Source of the DNA: Actinomycetospora straminea | Lineage (GTDB): Bacteria > Actinomycetota > Actinomycetes > Mycobacteriales > Pseudonocardiaceae | Direction: 5' to 3' | NCBI RefSeq assembly: GCF_028737255.1 | Contig: NZ_JAQZAN010000003.1 | Span: 310,001 to 374,000, forward strand | DNA: 64,000 nt | Shown here: positions 42,064 through 50,347 of the stretch, piece after piece | How the letters are laid out: each line of letters opens with the position of its first letter | How positions within the stretch are numbered: the first letter of the stretch is position 1 | The notes under the pieces: model-generated | What the model was told of the DNA's origin: nothing | What the model saw: the letters and a program-made list of their open reading frames with translations, nothing else | The model's database searches: none | Program-made: the position numbers and the translations under genes

Positions 42064-43182
42064 GTGACCGAAGGCCAGACTCCCGGCCGACTCCCCAGCG
42101 GTGTGCGCCGTCTGCGCAAGGTGGCCTCCCGCTTCACCACCCCGCTGCTCCCCGACGACTACCTGTCCCTGATCAACCCCTTGTGGTCGGCCCGCGAGCT
42201 GCGCGGGAAGGTCGTCAAGGTGGTGCCCGAGACCGAGGACGCGGTCACCCTCGTCATCAAGCCCGGCTGGGGGTGGTCGTTCGACCACCAGGCGGGCCAG
42301 TACGTGGGCATCGCGGTCCAGGTCGAGGGGCGCTTCCACTGGCGGTCCTACTCCCTGACGTCGCCGCCGAAGAAGGACCAGGGCCACCTCTCGGTCACGG
42401 TCAAGGCGATGCCGGAGGGCTTCCTCTCGAAGCACCTGGTGGAGGGCCTCGAGCCCGGCACGATCGTGCGCCTGGCCCCGCCGAAGGGCGAGTTCGTCCT
42501 CCCCGACCCGCCGCCGAAGAAGATCCTGTTCCTCACCGGCGGCAGCGGCGTCACGCCGATCATCGCGATGCTGCGCACCCTCGACCGCCGCGGCACGATG
42601 CCCGACGTCCTCGTCGCGCACTCGGCGCCGGACGAGGACAGCCTGATCTTCGCCGACGAGCTCGACCGGCTGGCCGAGAAGCACGAGAACCTGCGGCTGC
42701 ACAAGCAGTACACGCGCACGGAGGGCCACCTCGACCTGGAGAACCTCGCCGACCTCTGCCCCGACTGGCAGGAGCGCCAGGCCTGGGTGTGCGGCCCGAA
42801 CGCGCTGCTCGACGAGGCCGAGCGCGTGTGGTCCGAGGCCGGGCTCGACGAGCAGCTGCACCTCGAGCGCTTCTCGGTCGACCTCGCCGGCGGCGAGGCC
42901 GAGGGCGGCACGGTGACCTTCAGCCAGTCCGGGAAGGACATCGAGATCGACGGCGCCACGACGCTGCTCGAGGCCGGCGAGCAGGCCGGCCTCCAGCTCC
43001 CGTTCGGCTGCCGCATGGGCATCTGCCACACCTGCGTCGTCCCGCTGCGCCAGGGCGTCGTCCGCGACCTGCGCGACGGCACCGAGCACCGGGCCGACGG
43101 GTCCGGCGGCGCCGACTGGGACGCGGTGAAGATCCAGACCTGCGTCGGTGCCGCCGCCGGCGACGTCGTCCTCGATGTCTAG
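42064..43182 (+). CDS. Ferredoxin reductase (Rv3230c-like), electron donor to the desaturase
   Basis: 372 aa from GTG 42064 (GGAGG 8 nt upstream; 42046 and 42055 are alternatives). FAD domain with HWRSYSLTSPP, NAD domain with FLTGGSGVTPIIAML and VCGPN, and a C-terminal plant-type 2Fe-2S ferredoxin with C316, C321, C324 and C360. In mycobacteria the homologue Rv3230c passes electrons to the stearoyl-CoA desaturase DesA3; the same gene order here supports that role. Confidence 0.9.
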   Translation: MTEGQTPGRLPSGVRRLRKVASRFTTPLLPDDYLSLINPLWSARELRGKVVKVVPETEDAVTLVIKPGWGWSFDHQAGQYVGIAVQVEGRFHWRSYSLTSPPKKDQGHLSVTVKAMPEGFLSKHLVEGLEPGTIVRLAPPKGEFVLPDPPPKKILFLTGGSGVTPIIAMLRTLDRRGTMPDVLVAHSAPDEDSLIFADELDRLAEKHENLRLHKQYTRTEGHLDLENLADLCPDWQERQAWVCGPNALLDEAERVWSEAGLDEQLHLERFSVDLAGGEAEGGTVTFSQSGKDIEIDGATTLLEAGEQAGLQLPFGCRMGICHTCVVPLRQGVVRDLRDGTEHRADGSGGADWDAVKIQTCVGAAAGDVVLDV

Positions 43183-43270
43183 TAGCGACGTCTAGTCCCG
43201 ACGCCCGGTCCCCGTCCCCCGCAGTCAACGCCAGCACGGTCACCAGTCCCCGCCGGAGAGGAACCGAGAC

Positions 43271-44506
43271 ATGGCCATCGCCGACGTCAAGGAGTTCGCC
43301 CACCTCACTGAGGCGGACGTGGAGGCACTCGGACGCGAGTTCGACCAGATCCGCGCCGACTTCGAGGAGAAGCTCGGCGAGGAGGACGCCACCTACATCC
43401 GGCGTCTCATCACCATCCAGCGGCGTCTCAACGTCGCCTCCCGGGCGATGCTGTTCGGCAGCCACCGCCGCGAGCTGTGGTGGGCCGGCGCGCTGACGCT
43501 GGCCGTGGCCAAGATCCTCGAGAACATGGAGATCGGCCACAACGTCATGCACGGCCAGTGGGACTGGATGAACGATCCGGAGGTCCACTCGTCGACGTGG
43601 GAGTGGGACAACGTCTGCCCCGCGGACCAGTGGAAGCACTCCCACAACTACCTGCACCACACGTACACGAACGTGATCGGCAAGGACAAGGACGTCGGGT
43701 ACGAGATCCTCCGCGTCCGGTCCGACCAGCCGTGGCACCCGTACTACCTGACCCAGCCCGTCGTGAACGCGATGCTGATGCTGGCGTTCGAGTACGGCGT
43801 CTCGCTCCACGACCTCGACATCGACGGGCTCGTCCGCTGGCAGATCGAGGACCCGGAGGAGTTCAAGAAGAAGTTCAAGGGGATCCTGGTCAAGCAGGCC
43901 CGCCAGATCGGCAAGGACTACATCCTCTTCCCGGCCCTGACCGGCAAGAACTTCCGCCCGACGGCGACGGCGAACCTGACGGCGAACCTCATCCGCAACG
44001 TCTGGTCCTACGCGATCATCTTCTGCGGACACTTCCCCGACGGCGCCGAGGTGTTCACCGAGGAGGAGCTCGAGTCCGAGACGCAGGGCGAGTGGTACCT
44101 GCGCCAGCTGCTCGCCTCGGCGAACTTCACCGGCAACCGGCTGATGCACGTCATGTCCGGCAGCCTCGGCTACCAGATCGAGCACCACCTGTACCCGGAC
44201 CTGCCGTCCAACCGGTACCCGGCGATCCAGGAGCGCGTCCGCGCGCTGTGCGAGAAGTACGACCTGCCCTACACCACGGGCTCGTTCCCGAAGCAGTTCT
44301 GGCAGGCCACGCGCTCGATCTGGCGGCTGTCGCTGCCCGCCAGGAAGATGCGCGAGGCCTCGGAGAAGCGCCAGTCGCTCGGGCTCCCGCGCTACCGCGG
44401 CGCCGTGCCGTCGACCGGTGACCAGACGCCGCAGGCCGGCCAGACCCCACCGGCCCCGGCCAACACCCCGGGGCACCCGAACCCCACCGGATCGACCTCG
44501 GCCTGA
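43271..44506 (+). CDS. Membrane fatty acyl-CoA desaturase (DesA3-like)
   Basis: 411 aa. Three His boxes: H90-H94 in GHNVMHG, H123-H130 in HSHNYLHHTYTN, and H305-H306 in QIEHHLYPDLP, which bind the di-iron centre. Expected to introduce a cis double bond into stearoyl- or palmitoyl-CoA at the membrane. GAGAGGAACC precedes the ATG. The last 35 residues are a Pro/Thr/Gln-rich tail not needed for the fold. Forms an operon with the reductase (88-nt gap). Confidence 0.92.
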   Translation: MAIADVKEFAHLTEADVEALGREFDQIRADFEEKLGEEDATYIRRLITIQRRLNVASRAMLFGSHRRELWWAGALTLAVAKILENMEIGHNVMHGQWDWMNDPEVHSSTWEWDNVCPADQWKHSHNYLHHTYTNVIGKDKDVGYEILRVRSDQPWHPYYLTQPVVNAMLMLAFEYGVSLHDLDIDGLVRWQIEDPEEFKKKFKGILVKQARQIGKDYILFPALTGKNFRPTATANLTANLIRNVWSYAIIFCGHFPDGAEVFTEEELESETQGEWYLRQLLASANFTGNRLMHVMSGSLGYQIEHHLYPDLPSNRYPAIQERVRALCEKYDLPYTTGSFPKQFWQATRSIWRLSLPARKMREASEKRQSLGLPRYRGAVPSTGDQTPQAGQTPPAPANTPGHPNPTGSTSA

Positions 44507-44520
44507 GGCTCCCCGGCGAG

Positions 44521-44557
44521 TCGGCGGAGCGTCACCGGTGCGGTGGCGCTCCGCCGA
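44521..44557. terminator. Bidirectional terminator after the desaturase gene
   Basis: TCGGCGGAGCG (44521-44531) and CGCTCCGCCGA (44547-44557), an 11-bp stem continued by an inner CACC/GGTG pair, between convergent genes. Confidence 0.8.
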
Positions 44558-44579
44558 CGTCCGTCCGCTCCAGGACCCT

Positions 44580-45872
44580 CTAGGAACCCAGCGCCAGGAC
44601 GTTGCAGACGTCGCCGCGCGGGCCCGTGCCGGTGAGGCCGCGCTGGGAGCGGATGCGCTCGGCGAGGTACTCGGCGTCGCGCCCGACGCCGGAGAAGCGG
44701 CCCGAGCCCCAGGTCCACAGCCACGGCAGGCCGAGGAAGTACAGGCCCGGCGAGCTGGTCACGCCGCGGGTGTGGGCCGGCGCGCCGCGCCCGGTGAACA
44801 CCGGCACGTCGACCCAGCGGAAGTCCTGGCGGAAGCCGATGCACCACACCACCGACGTGATGCCCGTGTCGGCCAGGCGCAGCTCGGTCGTCTCGGCCCG
44901 CGGGCGCCACACGGGCGTGTAGCGCTCCTCGACGGGGGCGTCGACCTGCTGCTCGGCGATGTACTTGTCGATCGTGTCCTTGATCGACTCCGAGACCTCG
45001 TCGGCGTGGTCGAGGCGCCTCGTGAGGTCGGCGTCGAAGTGCAGCACGCCGTCGCGGTGGTCGGTGAGCAGGCCGTAGAGGCGCATGCCGTCGCGGGCGT
45101 GGGCGCGCAGGTCGATGTCGCGGCCGCCGTCGCGCCCGGTGACGTAGTGGTTGGCCTGGGCCCGGACCGCCTCGCGCCGCGGGTGCTCGGTGACGGGCAT
45201 GTCGTAGTAGCCCATCTCGGCGAGCCAGTCGGTGACGTCGCGGCCGCGGTAGAACCGCGCCACCCGCGGCGCGTCGCCGACGACGAGGTGGACCTGCCGG
45301 CCCTCGAGGTGCAGGTCCTCCGCGATCTGCGCGCCGGACTGCCCGCTGCCGACGACGAGGACCTCACCGGGAGGCAGCTGCGCGCCGCTCTTGTAGTGGT
45401 GCGACTGGACCTGCGTGATCCCGGCCGGGAGCGGCTCGGACAGCGGTGGGGTGATCGGCGTGTGGTAGCCGCCGGTGGCGACGACGACCTGATCGGCGGT
45501 GAGGTCGCCGGCGCTCGTCGTCAGGTGGTAGGTGCCGCGCGGGTCGCGGGAGACGCGGGTGACCTCCACGCCCTCGACGATCGGCGGGTCGACGAACGCC
45601 CGGTACGCCTCGAGGTAGTCGACGATCTGGTCGCGGACCATGAAGCCGTGCGGGTCGTCGCCCGCGTACGGGAAGTCGGGTAGCTGGCACTGCCAGTTGG
45701 GCGTGACCAGGCAGAACGTGTCCCAGCGGTAGGTCTTCCAGGAGTGCGCCACCTCGGCCCGCTCGAGCACGACGTGGTCGATGCCCCGACGGCCCAGGCA
45801 CCGGCTCATCGACAGCCCGGCCTGCCCGCCCCCCACGACGACGACCGGCCAGTGCCCGCCCGACAGTTCCAT
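44580..45872 (-). CDS. Flavin-containing monooxygenase-like oxidoreductase
   Basis: 430 aa. FAD GGGQAGLSMSRCL near residue 14, SWKTYRWDTFCLVTPNW, ATG motif VVVATGGYHTP, NADPH site VVGSGQSGAQIAEDL, and C-terminal GLYFLGLPWLWTWGS. This pattern is that of class B-like FMOs (Baeyer-Villiger or N-oxygenase types). Substrate unknown. Preceded by the 24-bp element shared with 14306-14329. Same strand as the luciferase-like and hydrolase genes, but 99 nt after them. Confidence 0.86.
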   Translation of the reverse strand: MELSGGHWPVVVVGGGQAGLSMSRCLGRRGIDHVVLERAEVAHSWKTYRWDTFCLVTPNWQCQLPDFPYAGDDPHGFMVRDQIVDYLEAYRAFVDPPIVEGVEVTRVSRDPRGTYHLTTSAGDLTADQVVVATGGYHTPITPPLSEPLPAGITQVQSHHYKSGAQLPPGEVLVVGSGQSGAQIAEDLHLEGRQVHLVVGDAPRVARFYRGRDVTDWLAEMGYYDMPVTEHPRREAVRAQANHYVTGRDGGRDIDLRAHARDGMRLYGLLTDHRDGVLHFDADLTRRLDHADEVSESIKDTIDKYIAEQQVDAPVEERYTPVWRPRAETTELRLADTGITSVVWCIGFRQDFRWVDVPVFTGRGAPAHTRGVTSSPGLYFLGLPWLWTWGSGRFSGVGRDAEYLAERIRSQRGLTGTGPRGDVCNVLALGS

Positions 45873-45921
45873 GATCGCTCCCCGCGTCGCTCGGATTCCT
45901 CCTCACGATCAGCGGGGTCGA

Positions 45922-45945
45922 TTGCCGGGTGATTGCCTCCGGACT
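45922..45945 (-). promoter_or_regulatory. 24-bp element shared with 14306-14329
   Basis: Starts TTGCCGGGTGA and ends TCCGGACT; differs from 14306-14329 only at positions 11 and 16. Lies 50-73 bp before the monooxygenase ATG. In the gene's direction it contains two GCAA direct half-repeats. Confidence 0.55.
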
Positions 45946-45971
45946 GCGCGCTCGTTGCCGCGTGTAACGGG

Positions 45972-47129
45972 TCAGGACGAGACCGGGACCGGCGCCCGCT
46001 TGAGCTCCGGGATCACCTCGCGGGCGAAGATCTCCGTGTTGCGGCGGACCATGTCGGCCGGCATGGCGCCGATCGTCAGCATCGCCATGAGCTGGCCGAA
46101 CCCGAGCTCGTCGCGCAGCTCGCCGAGGCGGTTGCGGACCTGCTCGGGCCCGCCGACCACGACGTACCCGTGCTCGAGCAGCTCCTCGTAGGACAGTTCC
46201 GGGTAGGCCTTCAGATTGGCCTTGAGCAGGCCCTTCATGGCCGCCGGGCTCATGTACCCGGGCGGGAAGACGATCTCGAGGCCCTGCCGGAGCCCCCGGT
46301 GGAAGAGCCACTCGACGTACTGGCGGGCCTCGCGGTGGGCCGACGCGTCGTCCTCGCCGACGAACACCGGCAGCGCCATCCCGATCTTCTCGGGCTCCGG
46401 GACGTAGCCCAGGTCCGCGGCGGCGGCGCGGTAGCCGTCGAACCACGTCTTCACGACCTTCGTCGGGGCGTACACCGAGACGTAGGTGTAGTGGTTTGCG
46501 GCGACCCAGCGCATCGTCTCCGGGCTGCCGGCGCCGGGGACGGCGATCGGCGGATGCGGCTGCTGCAGCGGGCGCGGCCAGATGTTGACGTAGCGGTACT
46601 CGTAGTGCTCGCCGTACCAGCTGAACGGACCCGGCTCGGTCCACGCCTTCTTGATCAGGTCGTGGGCCTCGTTGAACCGCGTCCGCGAGTCGGCGGGGTT
46701 GATGCTGTGGCCGAAGTGCTCCCAGCCGATCCCGCGCACGAAGCCCGAGAGCAGCCGGCCCTTCGTCAGGTGGTCGAGCATCGCGATCTCCTCGGCCACC
46801 CGCAGCGGGTTGCCGCGCAGGGGGATCGCGTTGCCCAGCACCATGATCGTCGCCCGGCTGGTCCGGCGGGCCAGCGCCGCGGCCATGATGTTGGGCGAGG
46901 GCATCGTCCCGTAGGCCGACTGGTGGTGCTCGTTGACGACGATGCCGTCGAAGCCCACCGCCTCCGCGTACTCGAGCTCGTCGAGGTAGCGGTGGTAGAG
47001 GTCGACGCCGATCGCCGGATCGAAATGGGCGTTCGAGAAGGTCAGCGACGGCGAGGGGTACTTCTCGACGTCGTCGAAGTCGTCGGGCAGGTACGGGTAC
47101 GGCATCAGGTGGAAGAAGTTGACCTTCAC
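45972..47129 (-). CDS. LLM-class (luciferase-like) flavin-dependent oxidoreductase
   Basis: 385 aa TIM barrel: VKVNFFHLMPYPYLP start, GFDGIVVNEHHQSAYG, LGNAIPLRGNPLRVAEEIAMLDHLT, GRLLSGFVRGIGWEHFG, PPIAVPGAGSPETM. A two-component FMNH2-dependent monooxygenase is expected. GTG 47129 overlaps the hydrolase stop by 4 nt. A separate flavin reductase is not encoded nearby. Confidence 0.88.
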   Translation of the reverse strand: MKVNFFHLMPYPYLPDDFDDVEKYPSPSLTFSNAHFDPAIGVDLYHRYLDELEYAEAVGFDGIVVNEHHQSAYGTMPSPNIMAAALARRTSRATIMVLGNAIPLRGNPLRVAEEIAMLDHLTKGRLLSGFVRGIGWEHFGHSINPADSRTRFNEAHDLIKKAWTEPGPFSWYGEHYEYRYVNIWPRPLQQPHPPIAVPGAGSPETMRWVAANHYTYVSVYAPTKVVKTWFDGYRAAAADLGYVPEPEKIGMALPVFVGEDDASAHREARQYVEWLFHRGLRQGLEIVFPPGYMSPAAMKGLLKANLKAYPELSYEELLEHGYVVVGGPEQVRNRLGELRDELGFGQLMAMLTIGAMPADMVRRNTEIFAREVIPELKRAPVPVSS

Positions 47130-47929
47130 TTCTCGGCTCCCAGGTGCTCGACGATCGCGGCGGTGACCTCGGCGGGCCTCTCTCCGTGGAGGGCGTGTCC
47201 GCAGTCCTCGACGACCCGGAGCTCGGCGTCCGGGATGCGGGCGGCGTAGCGCTCGGCGTGCGCGCGGGGGACCAGGCGGTCCTCGCCCGCGGCGAGCACG
47301 AGGGTCGGCGCGCTGATCCGGTGCAGGCGGCGCTCGAGCTTCGGGTCGTTGAGGAACGGGTGCCAGCCGAAGCGGGCCAGGGCGCCGAGGTCGCGGTAGG
47401 TGGCGAGGATCTGGTCGGTGGTCGGTGCGGCCGACAGCGCGGCGGTCACCAGGGCCTCGTCGTGGAACAGCGCGCGCATCAGCTGCGGCGGGTTCATGAG
47501 GAACAGGTCCGCCACCGGCGCCTCCGGGATCCGCAGCCCGACCGCCGCCCCGAGCACGAGCCGGCGCACGCGCTCGGGGGAGTGCACCGCGAGCTCGGCG
47601 GCCACCCAGCCGCCGAACGACAGGCCCACGACGTCCACCTGCGCGAGGCCGAGACCGTCGAGCAGGTCGAGGTAGTGGTAGACGAGGTCGTCGACGGTGT
47701 GGATCTCGGGCAGGTCGTCGGAGAGGCCGAACCCGGGGTGGTCGGGGGCGACGAGGTCGCCGGTGGCGACGAGCCCGAGCTGCAGCGGGCCCCACTCGTT
47801 CGCGCCGCCGGCGGAGTGCAGGAGGAGCACCGGGTGGCCCTGCCCGGCGCGGCGGTAGGCGATCTCGCCGCTGCCGGCCTTCCTGCGCTGGACCGCCGGC
47901 GTGGCCGGCTCGGCGTCGGTGACGGTCAT
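47126..47929 (-). CDS. Alpha/beta hydrolase
   Basis: 267 aa. VLLLHSAGGANEWGPL oxyanion region, nucleophile elbow GLSFGGW, acid Asp in GEDRLVPR, catalytic His in CGHALHGERP. Resembles meta-cleavage product hydrolases and esterases. With the LLM and FMO genes it forms an oxygenation-then-hydrolysis set, consistent with Baeyer-Villiger-type ring or chain breakdown (inference). Confidence 0.85.
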   Translation of the reverse strand: MTVTDAEPATPAVQRRKAGSGEIAYRRAGQGHPVLLLHSAGGANEWGPLQLGLVATGDLVAPDHPGFGLSDDLPEIHTVDDLVYHYLDLLDGLGLAQVDVVGLSFGGWVAAELAVHSPERVRRLVLGAAVGLRIPEAPVADLFLMNPPQLMRALFHDEALVTAALSAAPTTDQILATYRDLGALARFGWHPFLNDPKLERRLHRISAPTLVLAAGEDRLVPRAHAERYAARIPDAELRVVEDCGHALHGERPAEVTAAIVEHLGAEK

Positions 47930-47939
47930 GGACCCTCCT

Positions 47940-47967
47940 GGTCAGGAAGCGCCGGTTCGGGTCAGGA
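47940..47967. promoter_or_regulatory. GGTCAGGA direct repeats, 20 bp apart
   Basis: Identical 8-mers at 47940-47947 and 47960-47967, two helical turns apart, between the hydrolase gene and the divergent AraC-type gene. This spacing is typical of AraC-family binding sites. Confidence 0.5.
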
Positions 47968-48069
47968 TGTGACTGCGGACACTACGAAGAGCGCCGCGCT
48001 CCGCACGATCCGTTGACCGCCGACGTCGGCCGGTTCCTGCAGCGGATCCCGTCCTCGGGGGGACACGAG

Positions 48070-49068
48070 ATGTCACTCGCCTTCACCGAGGACCTGGTGC
48101 GCCCGGACCTCGGCGACGCGGACACGGTCGACATCCGCACGCCGCACCCGTCCCTGGCCCGCTCGCGGACGATCGAGTTCCTCGGCTGCGGGCACGCGAT
48201 GACGGTCGACGGCGACGCCGACGACTTCGACGCCGCGGTGTCCTGGCGGCGGGTCGGCGAGGTCGGTGTGCTGCGCTCGCGCTACCGCGCGCCCGTCACC
48301 GTCACCTGCACGCCCCCGATCCCTTGGGTGACGATCAGCTTCGTCCCGCGCGGCGCGGTGTCGTTCGCGGCCGCGGGGCGGACCACCACCGGCGACCGCC
48401 GTCGCGGCGTCGTCCTCGACTACGCCGAGCGCGTGGACATGCGCTGGGGCCCGGGCACCGAGCAGTTCATGGTCGCGGTCGCGCGCGACCGGCTCGAGCG
48501 GGGGCTGCGCACGCTCGTCGAGGACGCCCCCGACGCGCCGCTGGTGTTCGAGCCGGGACTCGAGGTCGACGGCGCGGGGCACGCCGTGGTCGGCGCGGTG
48601 GCGAGCCTGCGGGCCCTGCTCGCGCACTCGTCCGGGCCGCCGCCGGCGGTCCTGACCGGCGAGGTCGAGCACGCCGTCGTGACGGCGCTGCTGCTCGGGA
48701 CGCGGCACAACCACCGGGAACGGATCTTCCGCCGGTCACCGCCCGCGCCGCCGCGGGTGCTGCGCCGGGTGCTCGAGCTGGTCGAGTCCGCCCACGACCG
48801 GGCGCTCACCGTCGCCGACCTGGCCGCGCACGCCGGCACCAGCGAGCGGGCGCTGCACGCGGCCTTCCGCCGCGAGCTCGGCACCACCCCCATGGCCTAC
48901 CTGCGGGGGCGTCGCCTCGACGCCGCCCGCGAGGACCTGCTCGCCGCCGAGCCGGGCGACGGGGTCGCGGCGATCGCAATGCGGCACGGGTTCGCGCACC
49001 TCGGGCGGTTCGCGGCGGCGTACCGGGCGCGGTTCTCCGAGGCGCCGTCGACGACGTTGCGGCGGTGA
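48070..49068 (+). CDS. AraC-family transcriptional regulator
   Basis: 332 aa from ATG 48070 (GGGGGGAC upstream; TTG 48013 is a longer option). N-terminal AraC_binding_2-like domain (about 1-200) and a C-terminal pair of HTH motifs: LTVADLAAHAGTSERALHAAFRRELG and VAAIAMRHGFAHLGRFAAAYRARF-SEAP. Likely activator of the divergent hydrolase-LLM-monooxygenase genes. Confidence 0.87.
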   Translation: MSLAFTEDLVRPDLGDADTVDIRTPHPSLARSRTIEFLGCGHAMTVDGDADDFDAAVSWRRVGEVGVLRSRYRAPVTVTCTPPIPWVTISFVPRGAVSFAAAGRTTTGDRRRGVVLDYAERVDMRWGPGTEQFMVAVARDRLERGLRTLVEDAPDAPLVFEPGLEVDGAGHAVVGAVASLRALLAHSSGPPPAVLTGEVEHAVVTALLLGTRHNHRERIFRRSPPAPPRVLRRVLELVESAHDRALTVADLAAHAGTSERALHAAFRRELGTTPMAYLRGRRLDAAREDLLAAEPGDGVAAIAMRHGFAHLGRFAAAYRARFSEAPSTTLRR

Positions 49069-49077
49069 GCCGGCGGC

Positions 49078-49926
49078 TCAGAGGTCGACGAGGACGATCC
49101 CGACGGTCACCACCGCGGCCGCGACCACGCGGCTGCGGCCGAAGCGCTCGCCGAGGAACACCGTGCCGATCACGGCGCCGATGACGATGCTCGTCTCGCG
49201 GAGCGCGGCGACGGCGGCGGTGGCCCCGCTGGTCTGGGCGACGAGCACCAGCCCGTAGGCGGCGAGCGAGACCAGGCCGCCGCCGAGGCCGGCGAGGAGG
49301 ACTCTCCGGTCCAGTGTGCGGAGCCGTCGTCCCCGACGGGCCAGGGCGATCACCGGCATCACCGGCCCCTGGAGCAGGAACATCCACGCCGCGTAGACCG
49401 GGACGGGCGTGGTGGCGACGGCGGTGGCGTCGACGGCCGTGGCGTCGACGACCGTGTAGGCGGCGATGCTCAGTCCCGTCGCCAGCGCGGCGCCGAGGGC
49501 CGGGAGCGAGGCGCGGGAGAGGCGGCCGCCGTCGAGGGCGAGGCTGAGCAGCCCCAGCGAGATCACGCCGATCCCGACCAGCTGGAGGGCGGGCACGTGC
49601 TCGCCGCGGGCGAGCTCGACCAGCGCGACGACCCACGGCGCGGTCCCGCGGGCGACGGGATACACCTGGCTGAAGTCGCCGAGCTGGTAGCTCCACCACA
49701 GCAGCAGCACGTAGACGACGTGGATGCCCGCCGAGGCCAGGATCGCCGGCCAGGCTCCGGCCGGCGGCGGGCCCAGCGCCAGCGCGGCGCCGCCGCCGAC
49801 CACGACGTAGGTCGCGCCGATGAGCGCGAACCCGACGAGGCGGTCGGGGACGCCGTGGGCGACGGCGTTCCACGTCGCGTGCAGGACCGCGGCGAGCAGG
49901 GTGAGGATCGTGATCGCGGGTGTCAC
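49078..49926 (-). CDS. EamA/DMT-family membrane transporter
   Basis: 282 aa, ten membrane segments in two EamA halves (ILTLLAAVLHATWNAVAHG; GGLVSLAAYGLVLVAQTSGATAAVAALRETSIVIGAVIG, written as one hydrophobic tract with the PxR-like turn replaced). Metabolite or drug exporter by family. Convergent with the AraC gene. Its upstream leader holds two hairpins. Confidence 0.84.
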   Translation of the reverse strand: MTPAITILTLLAAVLHATWNAVAHGVPDRLVGFALIGATYVVVGGGAALALGPPPAGAWPAILASAGIHVVYVLLLWWSYQLGDFSQVYPVARGTAPWVVALVELARGEHVPALQLVGIGVISLGLLSLALDGGRLSRASLPALGAALATGLSIAAYTVVDATAVDATAVATTPVPVYAAWMFLLQGPVMPVIALARRGRRLRTLDRRVLLAGLGGGLVSLAAYGLVLVAQTSGATAAVAALRETSIVIGAVIGTVFLGERFGRSRVVAAAVVTVGIVLVDL

Positions 49927-49948
49927 CGAGGAGGCTCCCTGGTGTCGC

Positions 49949-49992
49949 TGCCCGACCGGAGGCGGGCACGTCGAACAGGAGCCCTCGGGGCT
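49949..49992 (-). promoter_or_regulatory. Two hairpins in the leader of the EamA gene
   Basis: TGCCCG/CGGGCA (49949-49954 with 49963-49968) and AGCCC/GGGCT (49980-49984 with 49988-49992), 22-66 nt before the start codon. Possible structured leader or riboswitch; no known class recognised. Confidence 0.35.
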
Positions 49993-50326
49993 TCTCTCCC
50001 GTCAGGTGTCGACCGGCCCGGACCGTGGGTCGGGGGCGGTCGTGGCGCCGCTCGGTCCAGACCCCGGCCGTCCCTGGTTGTGGGCTGGGCGGCGGGAGGC
50101 GGGCGGAACCCTAGGCGCAACCACGTGCTGGGACGGGACCCTAACCCGGCATCGCCCCGGGCGAGGGGTCGAGCGGGGCGTCCGCGGGGCCCTCGTGCCC
50201 GCTGAGGAGCGGGGAGCCGGGTGGTCGGAGGGCCTCCTGGTCACGAGCCGGGTCGCCCCGGCGGACGAGTCGCCACGCGAGCCGTCGGATGGTCGCGAAG
50301 CGGCCCGCGGTGTCGGGGTGACCCCG
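49993..50326. other. Intergenic region without a recognisable gene
   Basis: About 330 bp between the EamA leader and the HNH gene promoter. Short open frames exist on both strands but lack ribosome sites, protein-like composition or neighbours. I see no RNA gene, transposon end or attachment site. Confidence 0.5.
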
Positions 50327-50347
50327 TATCATCGAACACGTGTTCGA
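50327..50347 (+). promoter_or_regulatory. lexA box: Leaderless promoter with LexA (SOS) box
   Basis: TATCAT at 50327-50332 ends 7 nt before GTG 50340, so transcription should begin at or next to the start codon. TCGAACACGTGTTCGA (50332-50347) is a perfect match to the actinobacterial SOS box TCGAAC-N4-GTTCGA and covers both the end of the -10 box and the start codon. Confidence 0.85.

Noticed and set aside
45960-45975. Third GGTCAGGA regulator site
   Set aside because: GGTCAGGA-like bases here are the stop codon region of the luciferase-like gene and have no partner repeat.
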